Positions 40,023 through 48,424 of a stretch of DNA of 64,000 nt are shown piece by piece (within the stretch, counting starts at the first letter, position 1; each line of letters starts with the position of its first letter). The stretch is from BP-191 sp035536815 (GTDB lineage Bacteria; Actinomycetota; Actinomycetes; BP-191). Where the stretch lies: NCBI GenBank assembly GCA_035536815.1, contig DATLNJ010000130.1, positions 1 to 64,000 on the forward strand, written 5' to 3'. The notes beneath the pieces were generated by a model. It worked only from the letters and a program-made list of their open reading frames with translations, made no database searches and was not told the origin of the DNA. Made by a program: the position numbers and the translations under genes.

Positions 40023-42163
40023 GCGGCCGCGAGTGGTTCAGCGTGCGCTGGCCGCAGGAGGTCACCGCCGAGCAGGTTCGCGCCGGACTTCTGGCGCTGC
40101 ACGGCCTCAGCACGCCGCGGCGCCGTGACGCGCTCGCCCTCGAGGTTTTCGGCGACCGCCACGGTGTCCATCACCGTCTCGCCGTTCCCGAAGAACGCCG
40201 TGGCGCCGTGGTCTCCGCCCTGCGGCACGCGATTCCTGGCGTCGCCCTCGACGTCGTCGACGCCGCCGAGCACTACGGGCTCGCGGTCTGGCGCATCTGG
40301 CTCTCGACCCGCCAGCGTCCGCTGCAGGTGAAGGACCCGCAGATCATCTCCGGCGGGCTGCTGGCCGCCCTCGGTGACGCCCATGGCGACGAACGCCTGG
40401 TGCTGCGCTGGGTCATCGGGCCGGTCCGCCGACCGCTCGCCGTGCCGAGCCGCCAAGCCCGCGATCGCAGCCAGTCGGCCGCCGCCGTCCTCGCTGGCCT
40501 GGTCGCCGGTGCTGAAGATCTCGATGCCGCCAGTCGGACGGCGCTTACGCATAAGCAGGGCGTGCCGGGGTGGCGGGCGGCCGGCCAGGTCGCCGTTGGC
40601 GCAGCCACGCCTGCCCGGCGGCACCAGCTCCTCGGGCGACTTGCCGGTGCCCTACGAGTCAGCCAAGGCCCTGGCGTCCAACTTGGGCTCCAGCGCGCGT
40701 GGTTCAGCGGCGAGGGGATGCCCTTCCGCCGCCCGCTGGCACTCAACGTCGAGGAACTCGTCGGGCTGTCAGGGTGGCCGATCGATGCCAGCGAGACGCT
40801 GCCGCTCGACCGCGTGCCGTCGCGCCTGGTGCCGGTGCCGCGCTCGGTCATGCGGACGGGGCGTGTGCTCGGCGTCTCGCCGTACCCCGGCGCGGAGCGG
40901 CCAGTGGCCCTCAGCGTTCGCGACTCGGCCACGCATCTCGTGGTCACCGGTCCGACGAACGCCGGTAAGAGCACTTTGCTGGTTGGCCTGGCCATCCAGG
41001 ACATCGCCGCCGGGCGCTCGCTCGTCTTCATCGACCCGAAGGGGGACGCCGCCACCGCACTGCTCGCCCACATCCCGGAGCGGCGCCTCGACGAAGTCGT
41101 GCTGCTCGACGTTGCAGACGAGTCACGGCCCGTCGGGTACAACCCGCTACGCGGCAGCCAGCGCGACCCTGAACTCATCGCCGACCAGCTCCTGCATCTG
41201 TTCAAGAGCCTGTCCGGCGAGGCCTGGGGCCCGCGCATCGGCGACGTGCTGCACGCCGCGCTGCTCACCATCGCCATGCAGCCGCAGGCGACGCTCTGCG
41301 CCTTGCCGCTGTTGTTGTCGGACGCCGGGTACCGCCGCCAGGCGCTCAAGGGACTAGACGACCCCTTCGGGCTGGGGCCCTTCTGGGCGTCGTACGACGC
41401 GCTGTCCGTGAACGAGCGCCAGCAGACCATCGCCCCGGTCATGCGCCGGCTCAGGCAACTGCTGCTCCGTCCGCGGCTACGCACCGTCCTGGGCCAGCAA
41501 CAGCCGCGCTTCGACATCGGGCAGGTGCTCACCGAGCGCAAGATCCTGCTCGTCTCGCTGTCCAAGGGCCAGATCGGGCCGGAGGCCAGCTCGCTCATGG
41601 GCTCCCTGGTGCTCGCCGGCGTCTGGCAGGCGCTACTCGGCCAGGCGGCGCGGCCACCGGCGCAGCGCCAGCAGGTCATGGTCTACGTGGACGAGGTACA
41701 GGAAGCCGTTCACGGCATCACCGACCTCGGCGAGATGCTGGCAATGGCCCGCTCACACGGCGGACCGCTGCACCTTGCTCATCAGCACCTTGGCCAGCTC
41801 GAACCGAGCTTGCGCAGCGCCCTCGACGCCAACGCCCGCTCCCGTGTCACCTTCCAGACGTCCGCCGACGACGCCGCCTACTTCGCCCGCGGCCAGCGCA
41901 GCTTGCGGCCCGAGGACTTCCAGCGGCTGCCGCGCTTCCACGCCTACGCCCGCCTCTCCGCAGACGGCTGGGTCACGCCGTACTTCTCGCTCAAGACGAC
42001 CCCGCTGCCGGAGCCGGTCAGCGACCCCGCCGTCGTGCGGGCGCGCAGCCGGAAGAACTACGGCGTCGACCGCGAGCAAGTCGAGGCCGAACTGCGGGCG
42101 CTGCTCGGCAGCACCAAGAAGCCCGCCGACACGCCGCTCGGCGCCCGCCGGAGGCAGCCATGA
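40019..42163 (+). CDS. VirD4/HerA-type conjugative coupling ATPase
   Basis: The 714-residue protein has Walker A (GPTNAGKST, residues 311-319), LVFIDPKGD just after it, and Walker B (MVYVDEVQ with D558 and E559). A C-terminal TraM-recognition-like region follows (HGGPLHLAHQHLGQLEPSLR). The N-terminal 270 residues are a family-specific domain. No N-terminal membrane helices are visible, unlike classic VirD4; the small membrane proteins upstream could supply them. It should be the DNA pump or coupling protein of the element. GTG start coupled to the preceding gene. Confidence 0.85.
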   Translation: MSGREWFSVRWPQEVTAEQVRAGLLALHGLSTPRRRDALALEVFGDRHGVHHRLAVPEERRGAVVSALRHAIPGVALDVVDAAEHYGLAVWRIWLSTRQRPLQVKDPQIISGGLLAALGDAHGDERLVLRWVIGPVRRPLAVPSRQARDRSQSAAAVLAGLVAGAEDLDAASRTALTHKQGVPGWRAAGQVAVGAATPARRHQLLGRLAGALRVSQGPGVQLGLQRAWFSGEGMPFRRPLALNVEELVGLSGWPIDASETLPLDRVPSRLVPVPRSVMRTGRVLGVSPYPGAERPVALSVRDSATHLVVTGPTNAGKSTLLVGLAIQDIAAGRSLVFIDPKGDAATALLAHIPERRLDEVVLLDVADESRPVGYNPLRGSQRDPELIADQLLHLFKSLSGEAWGPRIGDVLHAALLTIAMQPQATLCALPLLLSDAGYRRQALKGLDDPFGLGPFWASYDALSVNERQQTIAPVMRRLRQLLLRPRLRTVLGQQQPRFDIGQVLTERKILLVSLSKGQIGPEASSLMGSLVLAGVWQALLGQAARPPAQRQQVMVYVDEVQEAVHGITDLGEMLAMARSHGGPLHLAHQHLGQLEPSLRSALDANARSRVTFQTSADDAAYFARGQRSLRPEDFQRLPRFHAYARLSADGWVTPYFSLKTTPLPEPVSDPAVVRARSRKNYGVDREQVEAELRALLGSTKKPADTPLGARRRQP

Positions 42164-42363
42164 ACAGATCACTCATGACTGCCACTGCCTACCCGGTCGC
42201 CTCGCCGCTCGCGTCGCTGAGAGCGCCACGTTTCCGCAGGTCAGGGCGCACGGGAGCGACCCCTGGCGCACGGACTAATGCGCGCCGACCGGTGCGCACA
42301 CCTCACGGGTGCCGCGGCGAGGGCCGCGCGCGGACTGGGAGTCCTCATGGGGGTAAACCATGA
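42160..42363 (+). CDS. Possible small basic protein between ATPase and relaxase-like genes
   Basis: A 67-residue Arg/Gly/Pro-rich frame with GGAGG before its ATG. It overlaps the upstream stop and the downstream start by ATGA junctions at both ends. The perfect fit argues for translation; the composition is low-complexity, so a translational relay rather than a folded protein is possible. Confidence 0.4.
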   Translation: MNRSLMTATAYPVASPLASLRAPRFRRSGRTGATPGARTNARRPVRTPHGCRGEGRARTGSPHGGKP

Positions 42364-43166
42364 GGCCGCCCCGAACACGGGCGGGGTCCACGGCCCACCT
42401 GCGGGCGAGCCTGAGCGACCGCGACCTGGCGGTGCTGCGGTCGGTGGCCGACCTGCGCTACGTCACCGGCAAGCAGCTTCAGGTCTTGCACTTCGACGGC
42501 GACCACCACAGCGCCGTCACCGCCGCCCGCACCTGCCGCCGTGTGCTCGAACGACTTACCGATCTTGGGGTGCTGCGGCGGCTGGAGCGCACCGTCGGCG
42601 GCGTCCGCGCCGGCTCCAGTGGGTTCGTCTATGGACTCGGCCCAGCCGGTCACCACCTGCTCCATGACGGACAAGACCGCCGCGGCTTCCGCGAACCCAG
42701 CACCACCTTCCTCAGCCACATGCTCGCCGTCGCCGGACTGGTGGCGACGCTCGTCAACGCCGACAAGCAGGACCGCTGCCAGCTGCTGCACACCGAGACC
42801 GAACCGGCTTGCTGGCGGCTCGTGCCCGCCGACTACGGCGCCCCTCCCGACACCCTCCGTCCCGACCTGATGGCGATCGTCGCTAGAGGTGAGGTCGAGT
42901 GGCACTGGTTCATCGAGGTCGATCTCGCCACCGAACACGGCCCGGCGATCACTCGGAAGTGCCGCCACTACCAGCGCTACTTCGACAGCGGCCGCGAGCA
43001 GGCGGATCGCGGCATCTTCCCGAAGGTCGCCTGGCTGACCACCACCAATGAGCGCGCCGAACGGCTTCGGGCCATCTGTAACGAGGTCAGCCCGGACGTG
43101 CCGCTGTTCGAGGTCGGACTGCTCGGTGATCCGCTGCCGACGCTCGTGCCGGAGGGCGGCCGATGA
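42360..43166 (+). CDS. Replication-relaxation family protein (relaxase-like)
   Basis: The 268-residue protein begins with a winged helix (SDRDLAVLRSVADLRYVTGK, QLQVLHF, RTCRRVLERLTDLGVLRRLE). A restriction-nuclease-like core follows with the pattern RPDLMAIV...EWHWFIEVDLATEH and KCRHYQRYFDSG. This is the Replic_Relax (PF13814) layout found beside coupling ATPases in Gram-positive mobile elements. Such proteins are thought to act at the transfer or replication origin. It is the only relaxase candidate in the element. It is coupled to neighbours on both sides. Confidence 0.8.
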   Translation: MRPPRTRAGSTAHLRASLSDRDLAVLRSVADLRYVTGKQLQVLHFDGDHHSAVTAARTCRRVLERLTDLGVLRRLERTVGGVRAGSSGFVYGLGPAGHHLLHDGQDRRGFREPSTTFLSHMLAVAGLVATLVNADKQDRCQLLHTETEPACWRLVPADYGAPPDTLRPDLMAIVARGEVEWHWFIEVDLATEHGPAITRKCRHYQRYFDSGREQADRGIFPKVAWLTTTNERAERLRAICNEVSPDVPLFEVGLLGDPLPTLVPEGGR

Positions 43167-44146
43167 CGGCCAATCGCTTCCTAGTCGGTGATGCTACGAC
43201 GCGGCTGCGCGACGTGCCGACCGCCAGCATCGACACCGTCATCACCAGCCCGCCGTACTTCTTGCTCCGCGACTACGGCGTGCGCGGACAACTCGGCGCC
43301 GAACGCACTGTCGATGACTGGGCCGACCACCTCACGGGCGTCTGCCGCGAAGTCGCCCGCGTACTGAAGCCGACCGGCAGCCTCTGGTTGAACCTCGGCG
43401 ACGCCTACTCCCGCCACTGCCGATACGGCGCGCCGCCGAAGAGCCTGTTACTCGCACCAGAACGAGTGCTGCTGCGCCTGCTCGCCGACGGCTGGACCGT
43501 CCGGAACAAGGTCGTCTGGCAAAAGACTACGCACCGTCCATCAAGCGCCCGAGACCGTCTGACCTGCAGTTGGGAACCGCTCTACCTACTCGTGCGCTCG
43601 CGCCACTACTTCTTCGACCTCGATCCCATCCGGCGCGCCTTCCGCTCCCCGCAGCGGTCACGCCAGCGCCGGGTGCCACCGCAGCCCGAGCGCGGCGCGC
43701 TCGCCAACCCGAACACGGGACTGCAGCGCATGGGACGCCTGGGCATCGGCGGGCATCCGCTCGGCCCGAACCCGGGCGACGTCGTGGCGACTGCTCCCAG
43801 CAACTACCGCGGCGCGCACTTCGCGACGTTCCCGCCCGCGCTCGTCGAGACGCTGCTCAAGGCGACGTGCCCCGAGAAGGTCTGCTCCGCCTGCGGCCGA
43901 CCGTGGCAGCGCGCACCCGTACAGCGCCAACTCGGAGAACTTGCGGTTCTCGGGAAGCTGCGCCCGCGGTGCGACTGCCAGGCCGAGACCAAGCCCGGAC
44001 TGGTGCTCGACCCCTTCAGCGGCGCCGGCACCGTCGCAGTCGTGGCCCACCGCCAGGGCCGGCACTGGCTCGGCATCGACATCAACCCCAAGTACGTCCG
44101 GCTCGCCGAACAGCGGCTCCGAGACGAACGGCGACAGGCCGCCTGA
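43163..44146 (+). CDS. Orphan DNA methyltransferase (TSPPY type)
   Basis: The 327-residue protein has the catalytic motif TSPPY at 28-32, the order expected of beta-class N4-cytosine or N6-adenine methyltransferases. The SAM-binding motif LDPFSGAGTVAVVA is near 282-295, followed by WLGIDINPKYVRLAEQRL. Before it, a small zinc-like insert (CSACGRPWQ...RCDCQ) interrupts the chain. No cognate restriction gene is nearby. It may protect the element from host restriction or mark its DNA for transfer. Its ATG overlaps the upstream stop. Confidence 0.85.
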   Translation: MTANRFLVGDATTRLRDVPTASIDTVITSPPYFLLRDYGVRGQLGAERTVDDWADHLTGVCREVARVLKPTGSLWLNLGDAYSRHCRYGAPPKSLLLAPERVLLRLLADGWTVRNKVVWQKTTHRPSSARDRLTCSWEPLYLLVRSRHYFFDLDPIRRAFRSPQRSRQRRVPPQPERGALANPNTGLQRMGRLGIGGHPLGPNPGDVVATAPSNYRGAHFATFPPALVETLLKATCPEKVCSACGRPWQRAPVQRQLGELAVLGKLRPRCDCQAETKPGLVLDPFSGAGTVAVVAHRQGRHWLGIDINPKYVRLAEQRLRDERRQAA

Positions 44147-44236
44147 TGCGGCCCGCCTCGTCGCTGCCGTGCGGCTCCACCGCGCGACCCCAGCCCGGGA
44201 TCGCCAGCCGCACCCGCACCGAGGAGGCAACAGCCA

Positions 44237-44557
44237 ATGAAGACCTTGGCGGTCGAGCTCGACGACGAACTGCACGCGCAGCTCACGATGCTCGGCCAAG
44301 TTCTGAACACGCCGGTGAAGAAGCTCATGTACGAGGGCGTCAAGAGCCACGTCGGCTCGCTCCGCGAGAGCTCGGACGTCATCGCCAAGGCCAAGGCCTT
44401 GCGCGATGCGTTCGACGCGGACGTCGCCGTCCGGCGCAACGCCCTCGACGGACTGCTCGACCCGAGCAAGCCGTGGCCAGCAAACCCGGCCAACGGAGGT
44501 CGGACCAACGGACAGCCCACCAAGCCGGCCAAGCCGGCGAAGGCGGCTCAGGCCTAG
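44237..44557 (+). CDS. Ribbon-helix-helix-like DNA-binding protein
   Basis: A 106-residue protein. The N-terminal 45 residues, KTLAVELDDELHAQLTMLGQ then VLNTPVKKLMYEGVKSHVGS, fit the ribbon-helix-helix fold of antitoxins and relaxosome proteins. A helical segment and a Pro/Lys/Ala-rich tail follow. GAGGAGG precedes the ATG. With no toxin partner nearby, a role at oriT or in plasmid-like copy control is more likely than antitoxin function. Confidence 0.7.
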   Translation: MKTLAVELDDELHAQLTMLGQVLNTPVKKLMYEGVKSHVGSLRESSDVIAKAKALRDAFDADVAVRRNALDGLLDPSKPWPANPANGGRTNGQPTKPAKPAKAAQA

Positions 44558-44606
44558 CGACGAGCAACCGGCCACTTCAACCACACGCCGAAAGGAGGCG
44601 GGACCC

Positions 44607-44664
44607 GGCGGGTGCTGGCAGATGGCTTTGAGGCTTCTTGCCTCGACCAACTGCCAGCCCCGCC
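44607..44664. terminator. Large nested hairpin before the integrase genes
   Basis: GGCGGGTGCTGGCAG at 44607-44621 pairs with CTGCCAGCCCCGCC at 44651-44664. Within the loop GAGGC at 44630-44634 pairs with GCCTC at 44640-44644 around TTCTT. It follows the last gene of the transfer operon and precedes the integrase, so it may terminate the former. A recombinase- or accessory-factor site is also possible. Confidence 0.55.
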
Positions 44665-44704
44665 CACAATCACTATTCACCATGAAAGGAGGTTCAGAAG
44701 CAAC

Positions 44705-44911
44705 ATGACAAATCGGCATGCCGAACACATACGAATTGCATTTTGGACCGGTCAGCGCAATAATTGGGCGGTAAGACTGATCGTAATTGGGAGGGCACAC
44801 AACATGAACCGTGCGAACACGCAGGCGCGCCGTCAGCTGGGGGTGCCTGGGGCCGTCTGGGGCCCAGCCGCCCATCGGCCACTTGCGGCAGAGGGCGCGG
44901 TGCAGGCATGA
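44705..44911 (+). CDS. Small ORF coupled to the serine recombinase, possible RDF
   Basis: A 68-residue basic frame with the start NRHAEHIRIAFWTGQRNNW. AAGGAGG lies about 12 nt before ATG 44705. A second ATG at 44804, with a better GGGAGGG site, would give 35 residues. Its TGA overlaps the recombinase ATG (ATGA). Small proteins next to serine integrases are often recombination directionality factors, so that role is possible, but the frame may only be a translated leader. Confidence 0.4.
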   Translation: MTNRHAEHIRIAFWTGQRNNWAVRLIVIGRAHNMNRANTQARRQLGVPGAVWGPAAHRPLAAEGAVQA

Positions 44912-46617
44912 GTTCACTGATCGCAGAGGTCGGTGACCGAACGAGCGCCGATGCCAGCCTGCCCGCCCCACTCAAGCAGTACGTCGGCTACCTCCGCGTG
45001 TCGAGCGCCGAGCAGACCAAGACGAACGAGCGCGACGGCTACTCCATCGACGTCCAGCGCGAGATGGTGGCGCGCAGAGCGACTCAGCTCGGCGGCTACG
45101 TCGCGGAGTGGTTCATCGACGCCGGACGCTCCGCCAAGAACCTCCAGCGCCCCGATCTGACGCGCATGCGGCAGTACCTCCGTGACCACCCCGAGGTCGA
45201 AGGCGTGGTGGTCGCGTGGCTTGATCGGCTATCCAGAAGCACCGAAGATTCTGCTATTCTGTATATGGAGTTCCGTGAGCTCGGCGTCCAGTTCATCTCC
45301 TGCTCGGAGACGTTCGACGAAACGCCAGCCGGAAAGTTCATGCGGGCCATCTTCACCGCCAAAGCCCAACTCGACAACGACGACCGGGCTGAGCGCGTGA
45401 CCCGCGGCATCCGAATGAAATTGGAACAAGGAGGAACGCCTACGCGCGCTGAGATCGGCTATCGCAACATCCGCAGAAACGTCGGAGGCAAGGACATCGG
45501 CGTCGTCGTCGTGGATAAGAAGCGCATCGGCCACATCCGGTGGGCCTTCGAGCAGTACGCCACCGGCGAGTGGACGGACAACAGGCTCTGGGTGGCGCTC
45601 GTCGAGCGCGGCCTCACGAGTCAACCGCGGAGCGGCAAGACCGAAGTTCCGATCGCCCGCTCGCTCGTCGGCCGCATCCTCACCAGCCGTTACTACCTCG
45701 GTGAGGTCAAGTACAAGGGCCAGTGGTACCCGGGCGCGCATCCCCCCACGATCACCCGCGATCTCTTCGACCGCGTGCAGGAGGTTCGCCGCTCGCACAA
45801 CAACGCCGGCGACAAGCGGCGCAAGCACCACCACTTCCTCAAGGGCACGCTGTTCTGCGGCCACTGCGGCAGCCGGCTCGGGCTGACCCCGACCACCGGC
45901 AACGGCGGCACCTACGACTACCTGTACTGCATCGGCCGCCACAAGGGCGGCAACTGCCAGCAGCCGTACGTGACGATCGACAAGATCGAGCCGCAGATCG
46001 ACGCCCTCTACAGCCGCATCCGGATCGATCCGGAGTGGCGCGAACGCGTGCGCGCGGCACTACGCGAGGACGCTGACGCCGACCTTCGCCGCCGTGACCG
46101 CGACGTCGCCCGGCAGCAGCGGCGCCTCGCCCGTCTCGCCGTCCAGCGGCAGAACCTCGCGCAGTCCCTCCGCGAGGCGCCTCGCCTCGCTGCGGAGATC
46201 AACAGCCAGTTGGACGACATCGAGGCCCAGGAACGGGCCGCGAAGCGGCTCCTGGCCGATGCCACGGTCGACCGGACGGTGCTAGCTGGTGTCTATCAGA
46301 AGGCGGAACAGCTCATCGACAACCTCGCGCTGGCCGCCTACATCCACTCGGAGCACGAACGCCGGGTCGTCAACCAGTTCTTCTTCGAGAAGATCCTGGT
46401 GCGCGGGGCGCAGGTTGTCGGCGTCGTCTACACGGAGGACGCCCGGCTCATCCTCGGCTACCCGCCGGCGCCCCAGGACCCCACGGACGCGCACGAGGAC
46501 CCCGCCAACGGCCGTACGAACACGAACAACCCCGGCCCTCTCTCGGGGGACCGGGGTTTGAATAATGACTCTCTGGTGGGCGCGGCAGGGGTCGAACCTG
46601 CGACCGCTCGGGTGTAA
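44908..46617 (+). CDS. Large serine recombinase (integrase)
   Basis: The 569-residue protein has a resolvase catalytic domain opening YVGYLRVSSAEQ, with Ser32 as the likely nucleophile, then GVVVAWLDRLSRSTEDS and an RAIFTAKAQLDNDDRAERVT region. The recombinase domain follows (RIGHIRWAFEQYATGEWTDN), then a zinc ribbon (FCGHCGSRLGL, YLYCIGRHKGGNCQ), a coiled-coil stretch and a C-terminal tail. It integrates and excises the element by serine-phosphate exchange. The last residues, AAGVEPATARV, and the TAA stop lie inside the tRNA-Val gene, so the protein's end depends on the integration junction. Start ATG 44908. Confidence 0.9.
   Translation: MSSLIAEVGDRTSADASLPAPLKQYVGYLRVSSAEQTKTNERDGYSIDVQREMVARRATQLGGYVAEWFIDAGRSAKNLQRPDLTRMRQYLRDHPEVEGVVVAWLDRLSRSTEDSAILYMEFRELGVQFISCSETFDETPAGKFMRAIFTAKAQLDNDDRAERVTRGIRMKLEQGGTPTRAEIGYRNIRRNVGGKDIGVVVVDKKRIGHIRWAFEQYATGEWTDNRLWVALVERGLTSQPRSGKTEVPIARSLVGRILTSRYYLGEVKYKGQWYPGAHPPTITRDLFDRVQEVRRSHNNAGDKRRKHHHFLKGTLFCGHCGSRLGLTPTTGNGGTYDYLYCIGRHKGGNCQQPYVTIDKIEPQIDALYSRIRIDPEWRERVRAALREDADADLRRRDRDVARQQRRLARLAVQRQNLAQSLREAPRLAAEINSQLDDIEAQERAAKRLLADATVDRTVLAGVYQKAEQLIDNLALAAYIHSEHERRVVNQFFFEKILVRGAQVVGVVYTEDARLILGYPPAPQDPTDAHEDPANGRTNTNNPGPLSGDRGLNNDSLVGAAGVEPATARV
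46528..46558 (-). terminator. Terminator of tRNA-Val
   Basis: AACCCCGG and CCGGGGTT form an 8-bp stem extended by an inner CCC/GGG. Read on the minus strand it lies 16 nt after the tRNA CCA and is followed by TTGTTCGTGTT. It looks like a standard tRNA terminator. It falls within the 3' coding end of the recombinase gene, so this part of the ORF probably belongs to the attachment region or host DNA. Confidence 0.7.
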
Positions 46618-46649
46618 GCCGAGTGCTCGTTCCGCTGAGCTACGCGCCC
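46574..46649 (-). tRNA. tRNA-Val (anticodon TAC), CCA encoded
   Basis: On the minus strand the gene folds as a full cloverleaf. The acceptor is GGGCGCG pairing with CGCGCCC, the D stem GCTC/GAGC, and the anticodon stem CTCGG/CCGAG with loop CTTACAC. The T stem is GCAGG/CCTGC with loop TTCGACC, and the discriminator A is followed by an encoded CCA. Anticodon TAC reads GUA and other valine codons. Its 3' end faces the element and is the integration target side. Confidence 0.97.
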
Positions 46650-46737
46650 TGGTGCGGTGCGAGCGTACCTGCGGGCGCGCGCCCGGAATCCCCGAATCGC
46701 GTTCGTTCTTGTCACAGGGGTGCGGTACACACGACCC

Positions 46738-48054
46738 ATGACCCGGTCACTCGTGCCCCCGCGGATGCGCGGCCTCCCGCGCGCCGTCTGGGTGCTCGTC
46801 GCCGGGACGCTGATCACCCGTGCGGGGTCGTTCGCGATCCCGTTCATGACGATCTACCTGTACGACGACCGCGGCCTGTCGCTGCGGGCGGCCGGCGTCG
46901 CGCTGGCGGCGTACGGCGCCGGCGGCATGGTCGCCGCGCTGTCCGGCGGGATGCTCGCCGACCGGCTCGGGCGCAAGCCTGTCGTCGTGGGGTCGCCACT
47001 GCTCGGCGGGCTGTCGGTGATCGGGCTGCTCATCTCGCAACGCCCGGCCGTCGTCGTGCTGGTGGCGTTCCTCGGCGGGATCGTGTCGGAGTCCGGCCGG
47101 CCCGCGGTGTCCGCGATGCTCACCGACCTCACGCCGCCGGAGCGGCGGATCGACGCGTTCGCGCTGTTCCGGCTGGTCATCAACCTCGGCTTCGCGGTCG
47201 GCGTCGGCCTGGGCGGGCTGATGATCACGCACTACGGCTTCGCGAGGCTGTTCGTGGCGGACGCCTTGACGTCGTGGGTGTACGCCGTCGTCGCGCTCGC
47301 GCTGCTGCCGGAGACGCGGCCGCTCTCGCCGACCGCCCCCGGCGCGCCCGCGCGCGGGTTCCGCGCGGTCGTGGCTGACCGCGTCATGCGGCGGTACTGG
47401 CTGGGGACGTTCGTGGCCGCGGTGGTGTTCTGCCAGCCGATGGCGACGCTCGCGCTCGCGTTGCGCGCCCGCGGAATGGAGACCGCCGTCTACGGCGCGC
47501 TCATCTCGCTGAACGGCCTGGTCATCATCGCCGCGGAGTTCTGGCTGAGCGGCCGGTCGCGGCGGTACGCCCCGCACCGCGTCATGGCGCTGGCCGCGTT
47601 GCTCATCGGCGGCGGCTTCGCGCTGACCGGCGCGGTCGGCACGTCGCTCCCGCTGCTGGCCGGGACGGTCGTGATCTGGACCGTCGGCGAGATGCTCGGG
47701 TCGCCGACCGGGCAGGCGTACCTCGCCGCGATCGCGCCACCCGACCTGCGCGGCCGGTACGCCGGCGCCGTCGGCCTGGCCTGGTCGCTCGCCTTCACGG
47801 TGGGGCCGATCGTCGGGACCTCTGCGCTCGCGTTCGGCCACGGCGCGTACTGGCTGGGCAGCCTCGCGCTCGGCATGGTGGCGGCCGCGCTGTTCATGAC
47901 GCTGCCCGCTGTGGCCGGCGCCGCGGGCGACCCGGCTATCCCGCCGGGCCTGCCGGAGCGACCGGGCGACGCGGCGCCCGTGCCGCCGGGCGTGGCGGTA
48001 CCGGACGAGCCGCGCGGCCGCCTGCTACCCCGCTTCGCCCGCCCGCGCTCGTAG
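46738..48054 (+). CDS. MFS transporter
   Basis: The 438-residue protein has about 12 hydrophobic helices. The conserved MFS loop 2-3 motif ADRLGRKPVVVG and an early R-x-G pair (LITRAGSFAIPFMTIYLYDD) place it in the drug/proton antiporter-like superfamily. The substrate is unknown. ATG 46738 begins at the first membrane region; TACACA about 14 nt upstream may be its -10, giving a short leader. It is divergent from tRNA-Val. Confidence 0.8.
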   Translation: MTRSLVPPRMRGLPRAVWVLVAGTLITRAGSFAIPFMTIYLYDDRGLSLRAAGVALAAYGAGGMVAALSGGMLADRLGRKPVVVGSPLLGGLSVIGLLISQRPAVVVLVAFLGGIVSESGRPAVSAMLTDLTPPERRIDAFALFRLVINLGFAVGVGLGGLMITHYGFARLFVADALTSWVYAVVALALLPETRPLSPTAPGAPARGFRAVVADRVMRRYWLGTFVAAVVFCQPMATLALALRARGMETAVYGALISLNGLVIIAAEFWLSGRSRRYAPHRVMALAALLIGGGFALTGAVGTSLPLLAGTVVIWTVGEMLGSPTGQAYLAAIAPPDLRGRYAGAVGLAWSLAFTVGPIVGTSALAFGHGAYWLGSLALGMVAAALFMTLPAVAGAAGDPAIPPGLPERPGDAAPVPPGVAVPDEPRGRLLPRFARPRS

Positions 48055-48082
48055 CGCCAGACCGCTCGCGCGCCCGCCGCTC

Positions 48083-48424
48083 TCAGCCGCGCCCGAACGC
48101 CCGGTCCAGCGCCGCCCGCACCTCGTCCGCCAGCGCGCCCGGCCCGGCCGGCGAGCCCGGGGCCGGAGAACGCCGCGGCGGCGGGAGGGCCGCCGGCAGC
48201 CCGTCGCCTGCCTGCCCGCACGCCCCGCACGTCGTCTCCCCCAGCCGCCGCGCCAGCGCCGTCGAGCCGCACCCCGCGCACCGGTCCAGCGACGCCGCCC
48301 ATTCGCCGCTCGCCTGGCAGTCCGGGCAGCCGAGCACCTGCTGCCCGCCTACGACGCCGCGCTGCCACGGCGACGCTCCCCGCGCCGGGTCGGTCTGCCG
48401 GGCACCGCAGACGTAGCAGCCCAT
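48083..48424 (-). CDS. Zinc-ribbon protein
   Basis: A 113-residue protein with four CxxC pairs: GCYVCGAR, GCPDCQAS, RCAGCGST and TCGACGQA. They suggest two zinc ribbons, followed by a Pro-rich and then helical tail. Its start directly follows the peroxiredoxin stop, so the two are co-transcribed. A redox- or zinc-sensing role would fit but is not shown. Confidence 0.7.
   Translation of the reverse strand: MGCYVCGARQTDPARGASPWQRGVVGGQQVLGCPDCQASGEWAASLDRCAGCGSTALARRLGETTCGACGQAGDGLPAALPPPRRSPAPGSPAGPGALADEVRAALDRAFGRG

Larger units (their letters stand above)
13450..46576. mobile_element. Integrative mobilisable/conjugative element next to tRNA-Val
   Basis: About 33 kb separate the conserved RNase H / zinc-ribbon / Nif3 block from the tRNA-Val / AhpE / DUF3052 / aceE block, which lie close together in other actinobacteria. 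The segment has a large serine recombinase at its tRNA-proximal end, a coupling ATPase, a Replication-relaxation protein, an orphan DNA methyltransferase, Lsr2 and a WhiB protein, and many orphan genes of lower GC. No VirB-type mating apparatus was recognised, so transfer may use the simple actinomycete ATPase route or a helper. The right edge is set by the tRNA; the left edge is approximate. Confidence 0.75.
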
